This document shows positions 30,258 to 39,086 of a stretch of 64,000 nt of DNA, piece after piece (positions within the stretch are counted from its first letter, which is position 1; each line of letters starts with the position of its first letter). Source of the DNA: CAWIMX01 sp963837345 (GTDB lineage: Bacteria > Acidobacteriota > Vicinamibacteria > Vicinamibacterales > CAVVIG01). The translations under genes were made by a program, and so were the position numbers. Below the pieces are notes generated by a model. It ran no database searches, was not told the DNA's origin, and saw only the letters and a list, made by a program, of their open reading frames with translations. The stretch lies in NCBI GenBank assembly GCA_963837345.1, contig CAWIMX010000002.1, positions 744,001-808,000 of the forward strand, in the 5' to 3' direction.

Positions 30258-31147
30258 TCAAGTCGATGACCGGATTTGCCGCCGTCACCCACGACGACGA
30301 GGGATCGAGCATCGCGGTGACGATTCGCGCGCTCAACCATCGCCACCTCGACCTGCAGCTGCGCCTGCCCTCGACCGCGGCCGCGCTCGAAGCCGACGTG
30401 CGCGCGCTGGTCGCCCGGCGGGCGGCGCGGGGACGCGTGGAGGTCAGCGTGGGCATCCAGACGCGCCAGACGACCGAATACGAGGTCGAGATCAACGAGC
30501 CCCTCTGTGAGGCCCTGTCGGCGGCGATCGAGACGGCGCGGGCGCGCGGCCTGGTGACGGGGCCGCTCGCGCCAGGCGACTTGCTCCGGGTGCCGCAGGC
30601 GATTGCGATCCGCGAGCACGCGGCGGCGGCCGACGACGCCGCCGACGACGCGATGGCGCGCCGCGTCCTGGCGGCCGTCAATCAGGCGCTCGTCGAGCTG
30701 GACGGCATGCGGACGCGCGAGGGGGCCCACCTCGGTCGCGATCTCGAGGCGCGCCGCACCCTGGTGGCGGATCTGGTGGAGCGGATCGGCCTGGCGGCGG
30801 AGGCGGGGCGCGCGGGCGTCGAGGCACGGCTGGCCGAGCGCGTGCGCGACATCCGGCGGACGATCGACGCCGACGAAGCCTCCGTCGCCCAGGAAATCGT
30901 GCGCGTGGCGGCGCGATCCGACATCAGCGAGGAGCTGGCGCGGTTTCGCGGCCACGTGGCCCACTGGGCGGCCATCGTGGAGAGCCCGGAGCCGTGCGGC
31001 CGGAAGCTCGATTTCCTCCTGCAGGAGATGAACCGCGAGGTCAACACGATGGGCTCGAAGGCGGACGGGCTCCGGGTGTCGGAGCTCGTGATCGCGGCGA
31101 AGGCCGAGCTCGAGAAGATGCGCGAGCAGATTCAGAATGTCGAGTGA
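30254..31147 (+). CDS. YicC family endoribonuclease-like protein
   Basis: The 297 residues begin IKSMTGFAAVTHDDEGSS and continue with RALNHRHLDLQLRLP, the YicC N-terminal signature. The C-terminal DUF1732 region ends NTMGSKADGLRVSELVI and KAELEKMREQIQNVE as in the family. YicC of E. coli has been described as an endoribonuclease. The order yicC-gmk-rpoZ-coaBC is widely conserved in bacteria, and that context supports the call. The start (GTG) overlaps the ABC exporter stop, and the end overlaps gmk by 11 bases. Confidence 0.92.
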   Translation: MIKSMTGFAAVTHDDEGSSIAVTIRALNHRHLDLQLRLPSTAAALEADVRALVARRAARGRVEVSVGIQTRQTTEYEVEINEPLCEALSAAIETARARGLVTGPLAPGDLLRVPQAIAIREHAAAADDAADDAMARRVLAAVNQALVELDGMRTREGAHLGRDLEARRTLVADLVERIGLAAEAGRAGVEARLAERVRDIRRTIDADEASVAQEIVRVAARSDISEELARFRGHVAHWAAIVESPEPCGRKLDFLLQEMNREVNTMGSKADGLRVSELVIAAKAELEKMREQIQNVE

Positions 31148-31756
31148 CCGGCGGGGCCTGCTGTTCATCGTGTCGGCCCCCTCGGGCACCGGCAAGACCA
31201 CGCTCGTCGACCGCCTCGTCGACTGCGTGCCGGGTCTGAGCGTGTCGCGCTCCTACACGTCGCGGGCGGCGCGCGCCGGAGAAGTCGATGGCGTGGACTA
31301 TAATTTTGTGTCCCGCGAGCGCTTCGAGGCGATGGTGGCCGCCCACGAGTTTCTGGAATGGGCGGACGTGTTCGGCAACTTGTACGGGACCTCGGCGATC
31401 GACATCGAGCGGCTGCTCGCAAGCGGACGCGACGGCGTGCTGGTGATCGACGTCCAGGGCGCCCGGCAGGTGCGCCGTCGCACGACGCGCGCCACGGCCA
31501 TCTTCGTGATGCCGCCGTCGCTCGCGATCCTCGAAGCGCGGCTGCGCGGGCGCAGCAAGGACAGTGAAGAGGCGATCCAGCGACGGCTCGACGTGGCGCG
31601 CGAGGAAGTCGAGGCCTATCGGGAGTACAGTGCGTGGTGGTGAACGATCAGGTCGACGCCGCCGTCGATCGCCTGCGCAGCATCGTCGTGGCCGAGCGGA
31701 CCAAGCTGCGACACATGGCCGACGAGGCGGAGCGGATTGTGAGGAGTTTTCGATGA
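31137..31756 (+). CDS. gmk: Guanylate kinase, frameshifted near the 3' end
   Basis: Gmk phosphorylates GMP to GDP and is normally essential. The P-loop FIVSAPSGTGKTTLVDRL, the GMP-binding YTSRAARAGEVDGVDYNF and FLEWADVFGNLYGTS are intact. In the printed sequence the frame stops early at 31643 after EVEAYREYSAWW. Adding one base between 31628 and 31634 restores the family ending (VVVNDQVDAAVDRLRSIV, then a helix ending EAERIVRSFR) and a stop at 31754-31756. That gives 206 residues, the usual length, and an ATGA overlap with rpoZ. The break directly follows a GTAC at 31625-31628. An assembly error is far more likely than a real loss. Confidence 0.9.
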
Positions 31757-31932
31757 TCGACCGCAGCAAAGTGACGAATACGTTCGAGTTCGTGGTGACC
31801 GCCGGCGCCCGGGCGCGCCAGCTGCTCAACGGATCCACGCCGCGTGTACCGGTGGACGAACACAAGAAGACCACCGTCGCCCAGCAGGAAGTGCTGACCC
31901 GCGCCGTCGAGAAGGTCGTCGAGGAAGACTGA
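31753..31932 (+). CDS. rpoZ: DNA-directed RNA polymerase omega subunit
   Basis: Omega helps fold and hold the beta-prime subunit of RNA polymerase. The 59-residue protein begins MIDRSKVTNTFEFVVTAGAR, continues ARQLLNGSTPRVPVD and HKKTTVAQQEVL, and ends with an acidic tail, matching the short omega form. It is shorter than the 91-residue E. coli protein but keeps the conserved N-terminal half. The ATG at 31753 overlaps the restored gmk stop (ATGA), and coaBC begins 6 bases after it. This gene order is itself strong support. Confidence 0.9.
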   Translation: MIDRSKVTNTFEFVVTAGARARQLLNGSTPRVPVDEHKKTTVAQQEVLTRAVEKVVEED

Positions 31933-31938
31933 CGCGCC

Positions 31939-33153
31939 ATGCTGATCGCCCTCGGCGTGACCGGCGGGATCGGCGCCTACAAGGCGGTGGAGGTGGCGCG
32001 CGGTCTGCAGAAGCGCGGCCACGAGGTCGCCGCCGTGATGACGGCCGCCGCCACGCGGTTCGTGGGCCCGCTCACGTTCGAGGCGATTACCCGGCGCCGC
32101 GTCATCACCGATCAGTTCGAGGCCGGTGCCAACGCCGATATCGAACACATCGCGATCGCCTCGACGATCGACCTGCTGGTCGTGGCGCCTGCCACGGCCA
32201 ACGCTCTTGCCAAGATGGCGACGGGGATCGCCGACGACTTCCTGTCGACGCTCTACATCGCCACCACGGCCCCCGTGCTGGTCGCGCCCGCCATGAACAC
32301 GCAGATGTTCGCGCATCCGGCCGTCCGGCGGAACCTCGACGTTCTGGCCGCGCGCGGCGTGCGCTTCGTCGAGCCCGGCGAGGGGTATCTGGCGTGCGGA
32401 TGGATCGGCAAGGGCCGGCTGGCCGAGCCCGAGGACATCGTCGCGGCGGCCGAGGCGATCCTCAGGCCGGCTGGGCCGCTGCGCGGCCGGGCGCTCGTCG
32501 TCACGGCCGGACCGACCTACGAAGACCTCGACCCGGTGCGCTACCTGGGCAACCGGTCGTCCGGGCGCATGGGCTTCGCCATCGCGGCCGAAGCCGGCCG
32601 CCGGGGCGCCGTGGTGACGCTGGTAGCGGGGCCGACGGCCGTCGAGCCGCCGCCGGTGGCCGAGATCGTTCGCGTCCGGACCGCGGCGGACATGCACGCG
32701 GCGGTGATGGCTCGCGCCGAGCGCGCCGACGTGATCGTGATGGCGGCCGCGGTGGCCGACTACGCGCCGGTCGAGCCTGCGCCGCAGAAAGTGCCGAAAG
32801 GCGCCGAGCGCCTGACGATCGCCCTGCGGCGCACGCCGGACATTCTGGCCGAGCTCGGCGCGCGGCGCGCGGCCTCGGGCGCTGGCCCGCTGCTCGTGGG
32901 TTTCGCCGCCGAAACCGAGCGCCTCATCGAACGCGCCACCGAGAAGCGATCGACGAAGCGCGTCAATCTCATCGTGGCCAACGACGTGTCGCGCGCTGAT
33001 GCCGGCTTCGGCGTCGACACGAACGCCGTCACCATCGTCGGCCCCGAGGGGCCGATCGACGTGCCGCGCCAGAGCAAGTCGGGGATTGCGGTGGCGATTC
33101 TGGACCGCGTGGAGGGACTGCTCGAGGGCCATGGATCGCGACAGCCTCGCTGA
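31939..33153 (+). CDS. coaBC: Bifunctional phosphopantothenoylcysteine decarboxylase / phosphopantothenate-cysteine ligase
   Basis: CoaBC joins cysteine to 4'-phosphopantothenate and decarboxylates the product in coenzyme A synthesis. The N-terminal flavoprotein (CoaC) part has LIALGVTGGIGAYKAVEVAR, the APAMNTQMF segment and the catalytic cysteine in GYLACGWIGKGRL near residue 154. The CoaB part has VTAGPTYEDLDPVRYLGNRS and GRMGFAIA, the AAVADYAP motif and VGFAAET. The 404 residues are the usual length. The next gene starts inside its last 23 bases. Confidence 0.95.
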   Translation: MLIALGVTGGIGAYKAVEVARGLQKRGHEVAAVMTAAATRFVGPLTFEAITRRRVITDQFEAGANADIEHIAIASTIDLLVVAPATANALAKMATGIADDFLSTLYIATTAPVLVAPAMNTQMFAHPAVRRNLDVLAARGVRFVEPGEGYLACGWIGKGRLAEPEDIVAAAEAILRPAGPLRGRALVVTAGPTYEDLDPVRYLGNRSSGRMGFAIAAEAGRRGAVVTLVAGPTAVEPPPVAEIVRVRTAADMHAAVMARAERADVIVMAAAVADYAPVEPAPQKVPKGAERLTIALRRTPDILAELGARRAASGAGPLLVGFAAETERLIERATEKRSTKRVNLIVANDVSRADAGFGVDTNAVTIVGPEGPIDVPRQSKSGIAVAILDRVEGLLEGHGSRQPR

Positions 33154-33802
33154 TCACCTCCGCTTTGCGGAATCGCTCGGTGTGGCCGGCGCGAGCCGGG
33201 ATCCGGTCTGGCGCTCCCGCCCCGCGGACGGGCAGACCCTTCGGAACCCGTCGAACCCTCTGGGGGCGATCCGCTCCGAGATCGGGGAGTGCACCCGCTG
33301 CAAGCTGCACCAGCTCGGACGCCGGCAGATCGTGTTCGGCGTCGGACGCCCGGACGCGGATCTCATGTTCGTCGGGGAAGCGCCCGGGCAGGACGAAGAC
33401 GTCCAGGGGATTCCCTTCGTCGGCCGGGCGGGGCAGCTGCTCACGAAGATCATCGAGGCCATCGACCTCACGCGCGATGAGGTGTACATCGCCAATGTCA
33501 TCAAGTGCCGGCCGCCCCAGAATCGCAATCCAGAGCCCGACGAGGTGGAGACGTGCCGCCCCTTCCTCTTCGCGCAGATCGACGCCATCCGGCCGAAAGT
33601 GATCGTGGCGCTCGGGAAATTCGCGGCGCAGACGCTCCTCGAGACCCAGGATCCGATTTCGCGGCTGCGCGGCCGGGTGTACGACTACCGGGGCGCCAAG
33701 CTCGTTCCCACGTTCCATCCGGCCTACCTGCTCCGCAATCCCGCATCGAAGCGCGAAGTCTGGGAGGACATGAAGAAGGTGCGCAGCCTGCTGGCGCCGT
33801 AG
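33131..33802 (+). CDS. Uracil-DNA glycosylase, family 4 (iron-sulfur)
   Basis: The enzyme removes uracil from DNA and carries a [4Fe-4S] cluster. The 223-residue protein has CTRCKLHQLGR (first two cluster cysteines, about residues 54 and 57), the active-site GEAPGQDEDVQGIPFVGRAG, NVIKCRPPQNRNPEPDEVETC (other two cysteines) and PTFHPAYLLRNP near the end. The ATG at 33131 lies inside coaBC; the frame extends further upstream, but that part is not conserved. The segment TLRNPSNPLGAIRS just before the first cysteines is encoded by a GAACCC-type 9-bp repeat related to the one at the priA start, an odd local feature. Confidence 0.93.
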   Translation: MDRDSLADHLRFAESLGVAGASRDPVWRSRPADGQTLRNPSNPLGAIRSEIGECTRCKLHQLGRRQIVFGVGRPDADLMFVGEAPGQDEDVQGIPFVGRAGQLLTKIIEAIDLTRDEVYIANVIKCRPPQNRNPEPDEVETCRPFLFAQIDAIRPKVIVALGKFAAQTLLETQDPISRLRGRVYDYRGAKLVPTFHPAYLLRNPASKREVWEDMKKVRSLLAP

Positions 33803-33887
33803 AGCGGATCGAAAAGTTCGACGAGGTGGAGAGGTCGCGGTCGAATCCTGTGTTTGGAGATACGCTCACCATCCGGACCTGCGAATC

Positions 33888-33945
33888 GTGAACCCTTCGA
33901 ACCCTTCGAACCCTTCGAACCCCCCGAACCCCCCGAACCCCTTCG
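33888..33945. repeat. 9-bp tandem repeat (GAACCCTTC / GAACCCCCC), six units, in frame at the priA start
   Basis: Three GAACCCTTC units, two GAACCCCCC units and one longer GAACCCCTTC unit lie between two in-frame GTG codons. The 9-base period keeps the reading frame and encodes NPS and NPP triplets. The same motif occurs in the upstream glycosylase gene. Confidence 0.9.
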
Positions 33946-36185
33946 TGAACGTCGCGGTCCCCGTACCGGGTCTCGGCCTCCTCACGTATCGAGTGCCCGA
34001 CGGGATGCCGCCGCCCGTGCGTGGTGCGCGAGTAATCGTACCGCTCGGCCGCCGCGTGGTCACGGGCCTCGTGGTCGAGCCGGCGGAGGCGGGCGCGGTC
34101 GCCGAAGAGGACATCAAGCCGGTTCGTCAGGTGCTGGACGAATCCGCGTTCGTTCCCGCATGCGTGATCGACCTCGCCCGCTGGACGGCCGACTACTACG
34201 CGGCGGGTCCGGGCGAGGCGATCCTGTCGACGCTGCCGCCGATGAGCCGCGGCAGTCGGTCGGATGCCCACAAGACGGTGCGCATGGCCGCGATCACCGC
34301 GGCGGGCCTCGATGCGTCTCACGCCGGGCGCGTGGCCGGGCCCGACGCGCGCGGCGATCGCCTGTCGTCTCGACAGCGTGACGCGCTGGCGCTGCTCGCC
34401 GGTGCGCCGCAGGGGCTCTCCTCGACCGCGCTGGCGGCGCGCGGGGTGTCGGCCGATTCGCTCGCGCGGCTGGCCCGACACGGCTGGGTGAGCGTTAGGC
34501 GCGAGCGCATGGATCGCGACCCGTTCGGCCCGGTGCCGGAAGCGCCGGCCGGCGAGGCGCCCGCCCGCACACTGACCGCCGAGCAGGCCGTCGCCCTCCG
34601 GCGTCTGGAGGGCCTGGCGAGTCAGGCGGCGTTTCGCGTGGCCCTGCTGCATGGCGTAACCGGCAGCGGGAAGACCGAGATCTACCTTCGCGTGGCGGCC
34701 GAGGTGCGCCGTCGCGGCCGCGAGGTCCTGATGCTCGTGCCGGAAATCGCGTTGACACCGGCGCTCGCCTCGCTCTGCCGCGGGACGTTCGGAGAGCGCG
34801 TCGCCATTCAGCACAGCGGGCTCTCGGACGGCGAACGCCACGACCAGTGGCAGCGGATTCGGCGGGGCGAGATCGACGTCGTCGTCGGCACGCGCTCGGC
34901 CGTGTTCGCGCCGCTCGAGCGGGTGGGCCTCGTCATCGTGGACGAAGAGCACGATGCCTCGTACAAGCAGGAGGAGAACCCGCGGTACCACGGACGCGAC
35001 GTGGCCATCGTGCGCGCACAGCGCGCCGGGGCGCTGGCCGTCCTGGGGTCCGCGACGCCGTCGCTCGAGAGCTACCATCACGCCATGAGCGGCCGGTACG
35101 AACGCGTCGTGCTCGAGCGGCGGATTCTGGGCCGTCCGCTCGCCGGCGTGACCATCGTCGACATGCGCGAGGAATTCGCCGCGCTCGGGCCCGGCGTGGT
35201 GCTGAGCCGGGCGCTCCGCGACGGCCTGGCCGCGCGCATCGAACGGGGTGAGCAGTCGCTCGTGCTGCTCAACCGCCGCGGTTTCGCCACGGCCGTGTTC
35301 TGCCGTCAATGCGCGTGTGCGCTCGACTGCCCGAACTGCAGCGTGTCGCTCGTCGTTCACGGCTCGGGCGCCTCACGCCGCGCCCGCTGTCACTACTGCA
35401 ACTATGCGACGCGCGTGCCGCCGGCGTGCCCGGTATGCGCGGGTCCGTTTCTCGAGCAGACGGGCTTCGGCACCGAGCGCGTCGAGGCGGAGGTCCGCAC
35501 GGCCTGTCCCGGCGCGCGGGTCGCACGGCTCGACCGCGACGCGATCCGGAGGAAAGGCGCGCTCGACCTGCTGCTCGGCCGCTTTCGCGCGGGCGAGATC
35601 GACATCCTCGTCGGCACGCAGATGATCGCGAAGGGACACGATTTTCCCCGGGTGACCCTGGTCGGCGTCGTGTCGGCCGATGTCGGCCTCGGCCTCGCGG
35701 ATTTCCGGGCGTCGGAACGCACGTTTCAGCTGCTTACGCAGGTGGCCGGCAGGGCCGGGCGCGGGGAGCGGCCGGGCGAGGCGATCGTGCAGACGCTCTA
35801 TCCCACCCACTACAGCATCGAGCTCGCCTGCCGGCAGGACTATCCCGCGTTCTACGAGAGGGAAATCGCGTACCGTGCGCACATGCGGTACCCCCCGCTC
35901 CTGTCGGTGGTGAATGTCATCGTGCGGGCGAAGACTTTCGCGGGCGCGATGGACGATGCCGGCGACATCGCCGACCGGCTGCGCGTCGGCGGCGAGCGGA
36001 CCTACACGGTGCTCGGGCCCGCGCCGGCTCCGCTCGGACGTCTCCGTGGCGAATACCGCGCTCAGCTGCTGCTGAAGGGCAGCAATCGCCGACGGATGCG
36101 CGACGGTCTGCTGGCGGCGCTTGCCGCCCGTCCGGAGCTGCAGCGGCGAACGATCGTCGACGTGGATCCGGTCAGCATCCTCTGA
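33888..36185 (+). CDS. priA: Primosomal protein N', replication restart helicase
   Basis: PriA recognises stalled forks and reloads the replisome. The protein has the N-terminal DNA-binding part (VAVPVPGLGLLTYRVPDGM), helicase motif I LLHGVTGSGKTEIYLRV (about residue 256), motif II VIVDEEHDASYKQEENPRY (about 351), the zinc-binding cysteines CRQCACALDCPNC and CHYCNY with CPVC (about 470-530), and motif VI QVAGRAGRGERPGEAIVQT. From the GTG at 33888 it has 765 residues, but the first 19 are a repeat-encoded Asn-Pro-Ser/Pro run. The GTG at 33945 (MNVAVPVPGLG) fits the family N terminus better and may be the true start. No clear ribosome-binding site supports either. Confidence 0.93.
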   Translation: MNPSNPSNPSNPPNPPNPFVNVAVPVPGLGLLTYRVPDGMPPPVRGARVIVPLGRRVVTGLVVEPAEAGAVAEEDIKPVRQVLDESAFVPACVIDLARWTADYYAAGPGEAILSTLPPMSRGSRSDAHKTVRMAAITAAGLDASHAGRVAGPDARGDRLSSRQRDALALLAGAPQGLSSTALAARGVSADSLARLARHGWVSVRRERMDRDPFGPVPEAPAGEAPARTLTAEQAVALRRLEGLASQAAFRVALLHGVTGSGKTEIYLRVAAEVRRRGREVLMLVPEIALTPALASLCRGTFGERVAIQHSGLSDGERHDQWQRIRRGEIDVVVGTRSAVFAPLERVGLVIVDEEHDASYKQEENPRYHGRDVAIVRAQRAGALAVLGSATPSLESYHHAMSGRYERVVLERRILGRPLAGVTIVDMREEFAALGPGVVLSRALRDGLAARIERGEQSLVLLNRRGFATAVFCRQCACALDCPNCSVSLVVHGSGASRRARCHYCNYATRVPPACPVCAGPFLEQTGFGTERVEAEVRTACPGARVARLDRDAIRRKGALDLLLGRFRAGEIDILVGTQMIAKGHDFPRVTLVGVVSADVGLGLADFRASERTFQLLTQVAGRAGRGERPGEAIVQTLYPTHYSIELACRQDYPAFYEREIAYRAHMRYPPLLSVVNVIVRAKTFAGAMDDAGDIADRLRVGGERTYTVLGPAPAPLGRLRGEYRAQLLLKGSNRRRMRDGLLAALAARPELQRRTIVDVDPVSIL

Positions 36186-36240
36186 ACTGAGGAACTGAGG
36201 AACTGAGGAACGGGGGAACGGGGGAACTCGGGAACGGGGA
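36183..36240. repeat. 8-bp tandem repeat (AACTGAGG / AACGGGGG) after priA
   Basis: About seven 8-bp units start at the priA stop codon: AACTGAGG three times, then AACGGGGG, AACGGGGG, AACTCGGG and AACGGGGA. They fill the gap to the next gene. The CTGAGGAACGGGG block also occurs in the inverted repeat at 46013-46057. Confidence 0.88.
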
Positions 36241-36264
36241 CCGGCGGTGAGGGGCGCAACCAGC

Positions 36265-37749
36265 ATGGAGCCGAGCTACCGCGTGGCGGGCTGGCTGTTC
36301 TTCCGCCTTCTGGGGCTGGCGTATCTCCTGGCGTTCTGGTCGCTCGGGCTGCAGATCGTGGGGCTGATCGGGCACGACGGCATCCTTCCGGCGGCGTCCT
36401 ACCTGGCGCGGGCGCGCGAGGTGCTCGGCGGCGTCTCCCGCGTTCACCTGCTGCCGACGCTCGCGTGGGTCAGCGCGAGCGACGCGTTCCTTCGCGGTTT
36501 GTGTGTGGCCGGCAGCCTGCTCGCGCTGCTCCTGACGCTCGGCATCGGGCCGGCGTTGGTGCTGCCGGTCCTGTGGCTGCTGTATCTGTCGCTCACCGTG
36601 GTCTGCGGCGACTTTCTGGCCTATCAATGGGATGCGCTGCTGCTCGAGACCGGCCTGCTGGCCGCCTGGGCGGCGCCATGGACGCTCCGGGATCGCCTCG
36701 ACCGCGCCCGCGATCTGCCCGCGATCGGACGCGCGTTGCTGCTCTGGCTCCTGTTCCGCCTGATGGTGGGCTCGGGCGCCGTGAAGCTCGCCAGCGGCGA
36801 TCCGACCTGGCGCCGCCTGACCGCGCTCGCGTATCACTTCTGGACGCAGCCGCTGCCGACGCCCGGCGCCTGGTACGCCAGCCTGCTGCCCGGCTGGATG
36901 CTCCGAAGCGCAACCGCGGCCACCCTCGGCATCGAGCTGGTCCTGCCGTTTGCCGTGCTTCCCCTGGTGCCCACGCGCCTGCGACGCTGGTCCTGCGGGC
37001 TGCTCATCGGCCTGCAGGCCGCGATCGCGGTAACCGGCAACTACGCCTTCTTCAACGTCCTGGCGATCGCCCTCTGCGTGCTGATGCTCGACGACACGCT
37101 GCTCATGCGGTTCGTGCCCGAGCGTCGGCGCCCGGATGCGTTCCGACCGCCAGTCGAACGGGCTCATCTCGCGGGAACGCCGCGATGGGCGCTCGTCGTC
37201 CTGGCGGCCGTCGTCGTGCCAGTGTCCGCCACGCGCTTCGCGGGCAGCCTCGGCGTGGACGCCGGCGTGCCGATCGTCGACGATCTCGCCGTCGCGCTCG
37301 CGCCGTTTCGCAGCGTCAATGCCTACGGGCTCTTCGCCGTCATGACGACCCACCGCCCCGAGATCGTCGTGGAGGGCTCAGACGATCGCCTGGCGTGGAG
37401 GCCGTACGAATTCGAGTACAAGCCCGGCGACGTGGACCGGCGTCCTCCGTGGGTGGCGCCGCACCAGCCTCGGCTCGACTGGCAGATGTGGTTCGCGGCG
37501 CTCGAACGGTACGAGGAGAACCCGTGGTTTCAGGCGTTCTGCAGGCGCCTCCTGGAAGGCGCGCCAGACGTTGTCGCCCTCGTCGCGCGCGACCCGTTTC
37601 CGGGCCGGCCACCGAAATATGTCCGCGGCGTTCTGTTCGAGTATCGCTTCTCGACGCCCGAAGAGCGGCGGCGGACGGGCGCCTGGTGGTCGCGTGCGCG
37701 CGTCGGAAACTATTCCCCCGTGCTGTCGCTCGATCCGAACGCGCCCTGA
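36265..37749 (+). CDS. Lipase maturation factor family membrane protein
   Basis: This is a 494-residue polytopic membrane protein. The start (SYRVAGWLFFRLLGLAYLLAF, GHDGILPA) and the central LAYQWDALLLETGLLAAWAAP and KLASGDPTWR, FWTQPLPTPGAWYA blocks match the lipase maturation factor 1 family, as do the soluble C-terminal segments EFEYKPGDVDRRPPWVAPHQ, ENPWFQAFCRRLLEG and PKYVRGVLFEYRF. In animals LMF1 assists lipase folding in the ER; the bacterial role is unknown. The ATG at 36265 is chosen because a GAGGGG lies upstream; a GTG at 36247 is the alternative. It is convergent with the M50 protease. Confidence 0.88.
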   Translation: MEPSYRVAGWLFFRLLGLAYLLAFWSLGLQIVGLIGHDGILPAASYLARAREVLGGVSRVHLLPTLAWVSASDAFLRGLCVAGSLLALLLTLGIGPALVLPVLWLLYLSLTVVCGDFLAYQWDALLLETGLLAAWAAPWTLRDRLDRARDLPAIGRALLLWLLFRLMVGSGAVKLASGDPTWRRLTALAYHFWTQPLPTPGAWYASLLPGWMLRSATAATLGIELVLPFAVLPLVPTRLRRWSCGLLIGLQAAIAVTGNYAFFNVLAIALCVLMLDDTLLMRFVPERRRPDAFRPPVERAHLAGTPRWALVVLAAVVVPVSATRFAGSLGVDAGVPIVDDLAVALAPFRSVNAYGLFAVMTTHRPEIVVEGSDDRLAWRPYEFEYKPGDVDRRPPWVAPHQPRLDWQMWFAALERYEENPWFQAFCRRLLEGAPDVVALVARDPFPGRPPKYVRGVLFEYRFSTPEERRRTGAWWSRARVGNYSPVLSLDPNAP

Positions 37750-37763
37750 AGCCAGAGGTTCGT

Positions 37764-38711
37764 CTAGCCTCCGCCGAGCAGGCGCGTTGTTTCGATGGGC
37801 GCCGGCGTGAAGCAGAGCACGAACATGATCAGCGCCAGGACGGCCAGGTACATGCGCGTCCGATCCAGCGGCACGTCCTGATCGAAAACCGGAGGATGCC
37901 GGGGACCGAACGTCACCAGCATCACGATCATCAGCCCCGTCCAGACGAGCCAGCTGCTCGAGAAGTAGGTCAGCACGACGGCGACGCCCATCATCGCGAA
38001 CGTCACGATCGTGGAACGCCGCCCGAGGACCGCATACGAAATGTGACCGCCATCGAGCTGACCGATCGGAAACAGATTCAGCGCGGTGGCCAGCAGCCCG
38101 AACCAGGCGGCGAACGCCATCGGGTGCAGGTTGAGCGAGTAGCCATCCGGCGGGGCGCCCCAGAAGACCGCCTCGGCCGCGCGGAACAACAGCGGCTCGC
38201 CGAGCTCGATGCCCACGAAGTCGGCAGGCACGCGCACCACATGCGACAGCGCGACGCCGATGAAGAGCGCCGGCAGCGCGACCACGAAGCCGGCGATCGG
38301 CCCGGCGATTCCGATGTCGAACAGCATCCGCTTGGTCGGAATAGGTTCGCGGATGCGGATCACCGCCCCGAGCGTGCCCGTCAGGAGCGGCGCCGGAATG
38401 AAATACGGCAGAGAGGCGTCGACGTCATAATAGCGGCACGCGAAATAATGGCCGAGCTCGTGCGAGCCGAGGATGGCGAGGATGGTGAGGCTGTACCACA
38501 GGCCGCGGAGGAAAAATCGCCAGTCGAGCGGGCCGGCGACGTCCGAGAAGTCAGCCAGGTAGCTGGCGTACTGCGCCGCCCCCACGGCCGTCGTCGTGAC
38601 CAGGGTCAGGGCGACGAGCAGGACATGCAACCACACGCGATCCTGGAACTTGCGCCGCGGCGTCCAGGAAAACGGAGGGAGAGACGGGGAGAGCTCGTGA
38701 GTGGGATCCAA
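37764..38711 (-). CDS. Site-2-protease-like intramembrane zinc metalloprotease (M50)
   Basis: This is a 315-residue membrane protein with about six hydrophobic segments. The zinc motif HELGH is at residues 84-88 inside a membrane helix (TILAILGSHELGHYFACRYY), and the second signature NLFPIGQLDGGH, with the third metal ligand Asp, is near residue 213-224. This is the M50 architecture that cleaves membrane-bound substrates, often anti-sigma factors. There is no PDZ domain, so it is nearer to the simple plant EGY/FtsH-associated type than to RseP. The start is a TTG immediately after the HU stop, on the same transcript. The substrate is unknown. Confidence 0.88.
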   Translation of the reverse strand: MDPTHELSPSLPPFSWTPRRKFQDRVWLHVLLVALTLVTTTAVGAAQYASYLADFSDVAGPLDWRFFLRGLWYSLTILAILGSHELGHYFACRYYDVDASLPYFIPAPLLTGTLGAVIRIREPIPTKRMLFDIGIAGPIAGFVVALPALFIGVALSHVVRVPADFVGIELGEPLLFRAAEAVFWGAPPDGYSLNLHPMAFAAWFGLLATALNLFPIGQLDGGHISYAVLGRRSTIVTFAMMGVAVVLTYFSSSWLVWTGLMIVMLVTFGPRHPPVFDQDVPLDRTRMYLAVLALIMFVLCFTPAPIETTRLLGGG

Positions 38712-38981
38712 TTACCCGATATTTTGCAGGTCCTTGCCGGGCTTGAACCGGATGGTGCGGCCCGGGGGGATGCGTACCTCTTTGCCGGTCCGGGGGTTGC
38801 GGCCGATGCCCCGCTTGCGCGGCTTCACCTGAAAGACGCCGAATCCGCGCAGCTCGATCCGTTCGCCGCGCTGCATGGAGGTGCGCATCGCGTCGAACAC
38901 GGCGTCGACCGCCACCTCGGCCTTGACCTTGGTGATATCGGCGATGCGCGAGACCTCGTTCACGATGTCGACCTTGATCAT
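38712..38981 (-). CDS. HU/IHF family nucleoid DNA-binding protein
   Basis: This 89-residue histone-like protein bends and compacts DNA as a dimer. It has the helical N terminus (MIKVDIVNEVSRIADITK), the beta core ERIELRGFGVFQVKPRKRG and the DNA-binding arm GRNPRTGKEVRIPPGRTIRF, followed by the C-terminal helix with KPGKDL. Arm and length are standard, and the FQVKPRKRG form is closer to IHF-beta/HU of non-enteric bacteria. A consensus-like promoter (39010-39038) and an AGGAG ribosome-binding site precede it. The M50 protease gene follows without a gap. Confidence 0.95.
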   Translation of the reverse strand: MIKVDIVNEVSRIADITKVKAEVAVDAVFDAMRTSMQRGERIELRGFGVFQVKPRKRGIGRNPRTGKEVRIPPGRTIRFKPGKDLQNIG

Positions 38982-39009
38982 GCTTAGGGTCTCCTGCCGG
39001 CTGGTAACT

Positions 39010-39038
39010 ACTATAGATTCTTGAACTTACGTAGTCAA
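39010..39038 (-). promoter_or_regulatory. Sigma-70-type promoter of the HU gene
   Basis: Read on the minus strand, TTGACT (39033-39038), exactly 17 bases and TATAGT (39010-39015) differ from the housekeeping consensus by one base each. Transcription would start about 39003, giving a leader of about 22 bases that contains an AGGAG site. Confidence 0.8.
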
Positions 39039-39048
39039 GGAATAGGCT
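39021..39048 (+). promoter_or_regulatory. Possible weak promoter for der
   Basis: TTGAAC (39021-39026), 16 bases and TAGGCT (39043-39048) overlap the HU promoter in the opposite direction. The -10 match is poor. It is listed because der must be transcribed from this 105-base gap. Confidence 0.3.
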
Positions 39049-39086
39049 AACTTACTTTTACAGTTTGGCAGGCTGCGACCCTGAAA

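Noticed and set aside
31137..31643. A naturally short 168-residue guanylate kinase
   Set aside because: The lost segment is conserved and is present in the next frame, in the right place and length.
33501..35360. A 619-residue minus-strand frame opposite priA
   Set aside because: It is antisense to a gene with all helicase and zinc motifs. Its composition is shadow-like (many His, Arg and Ala) and it contains no domain.
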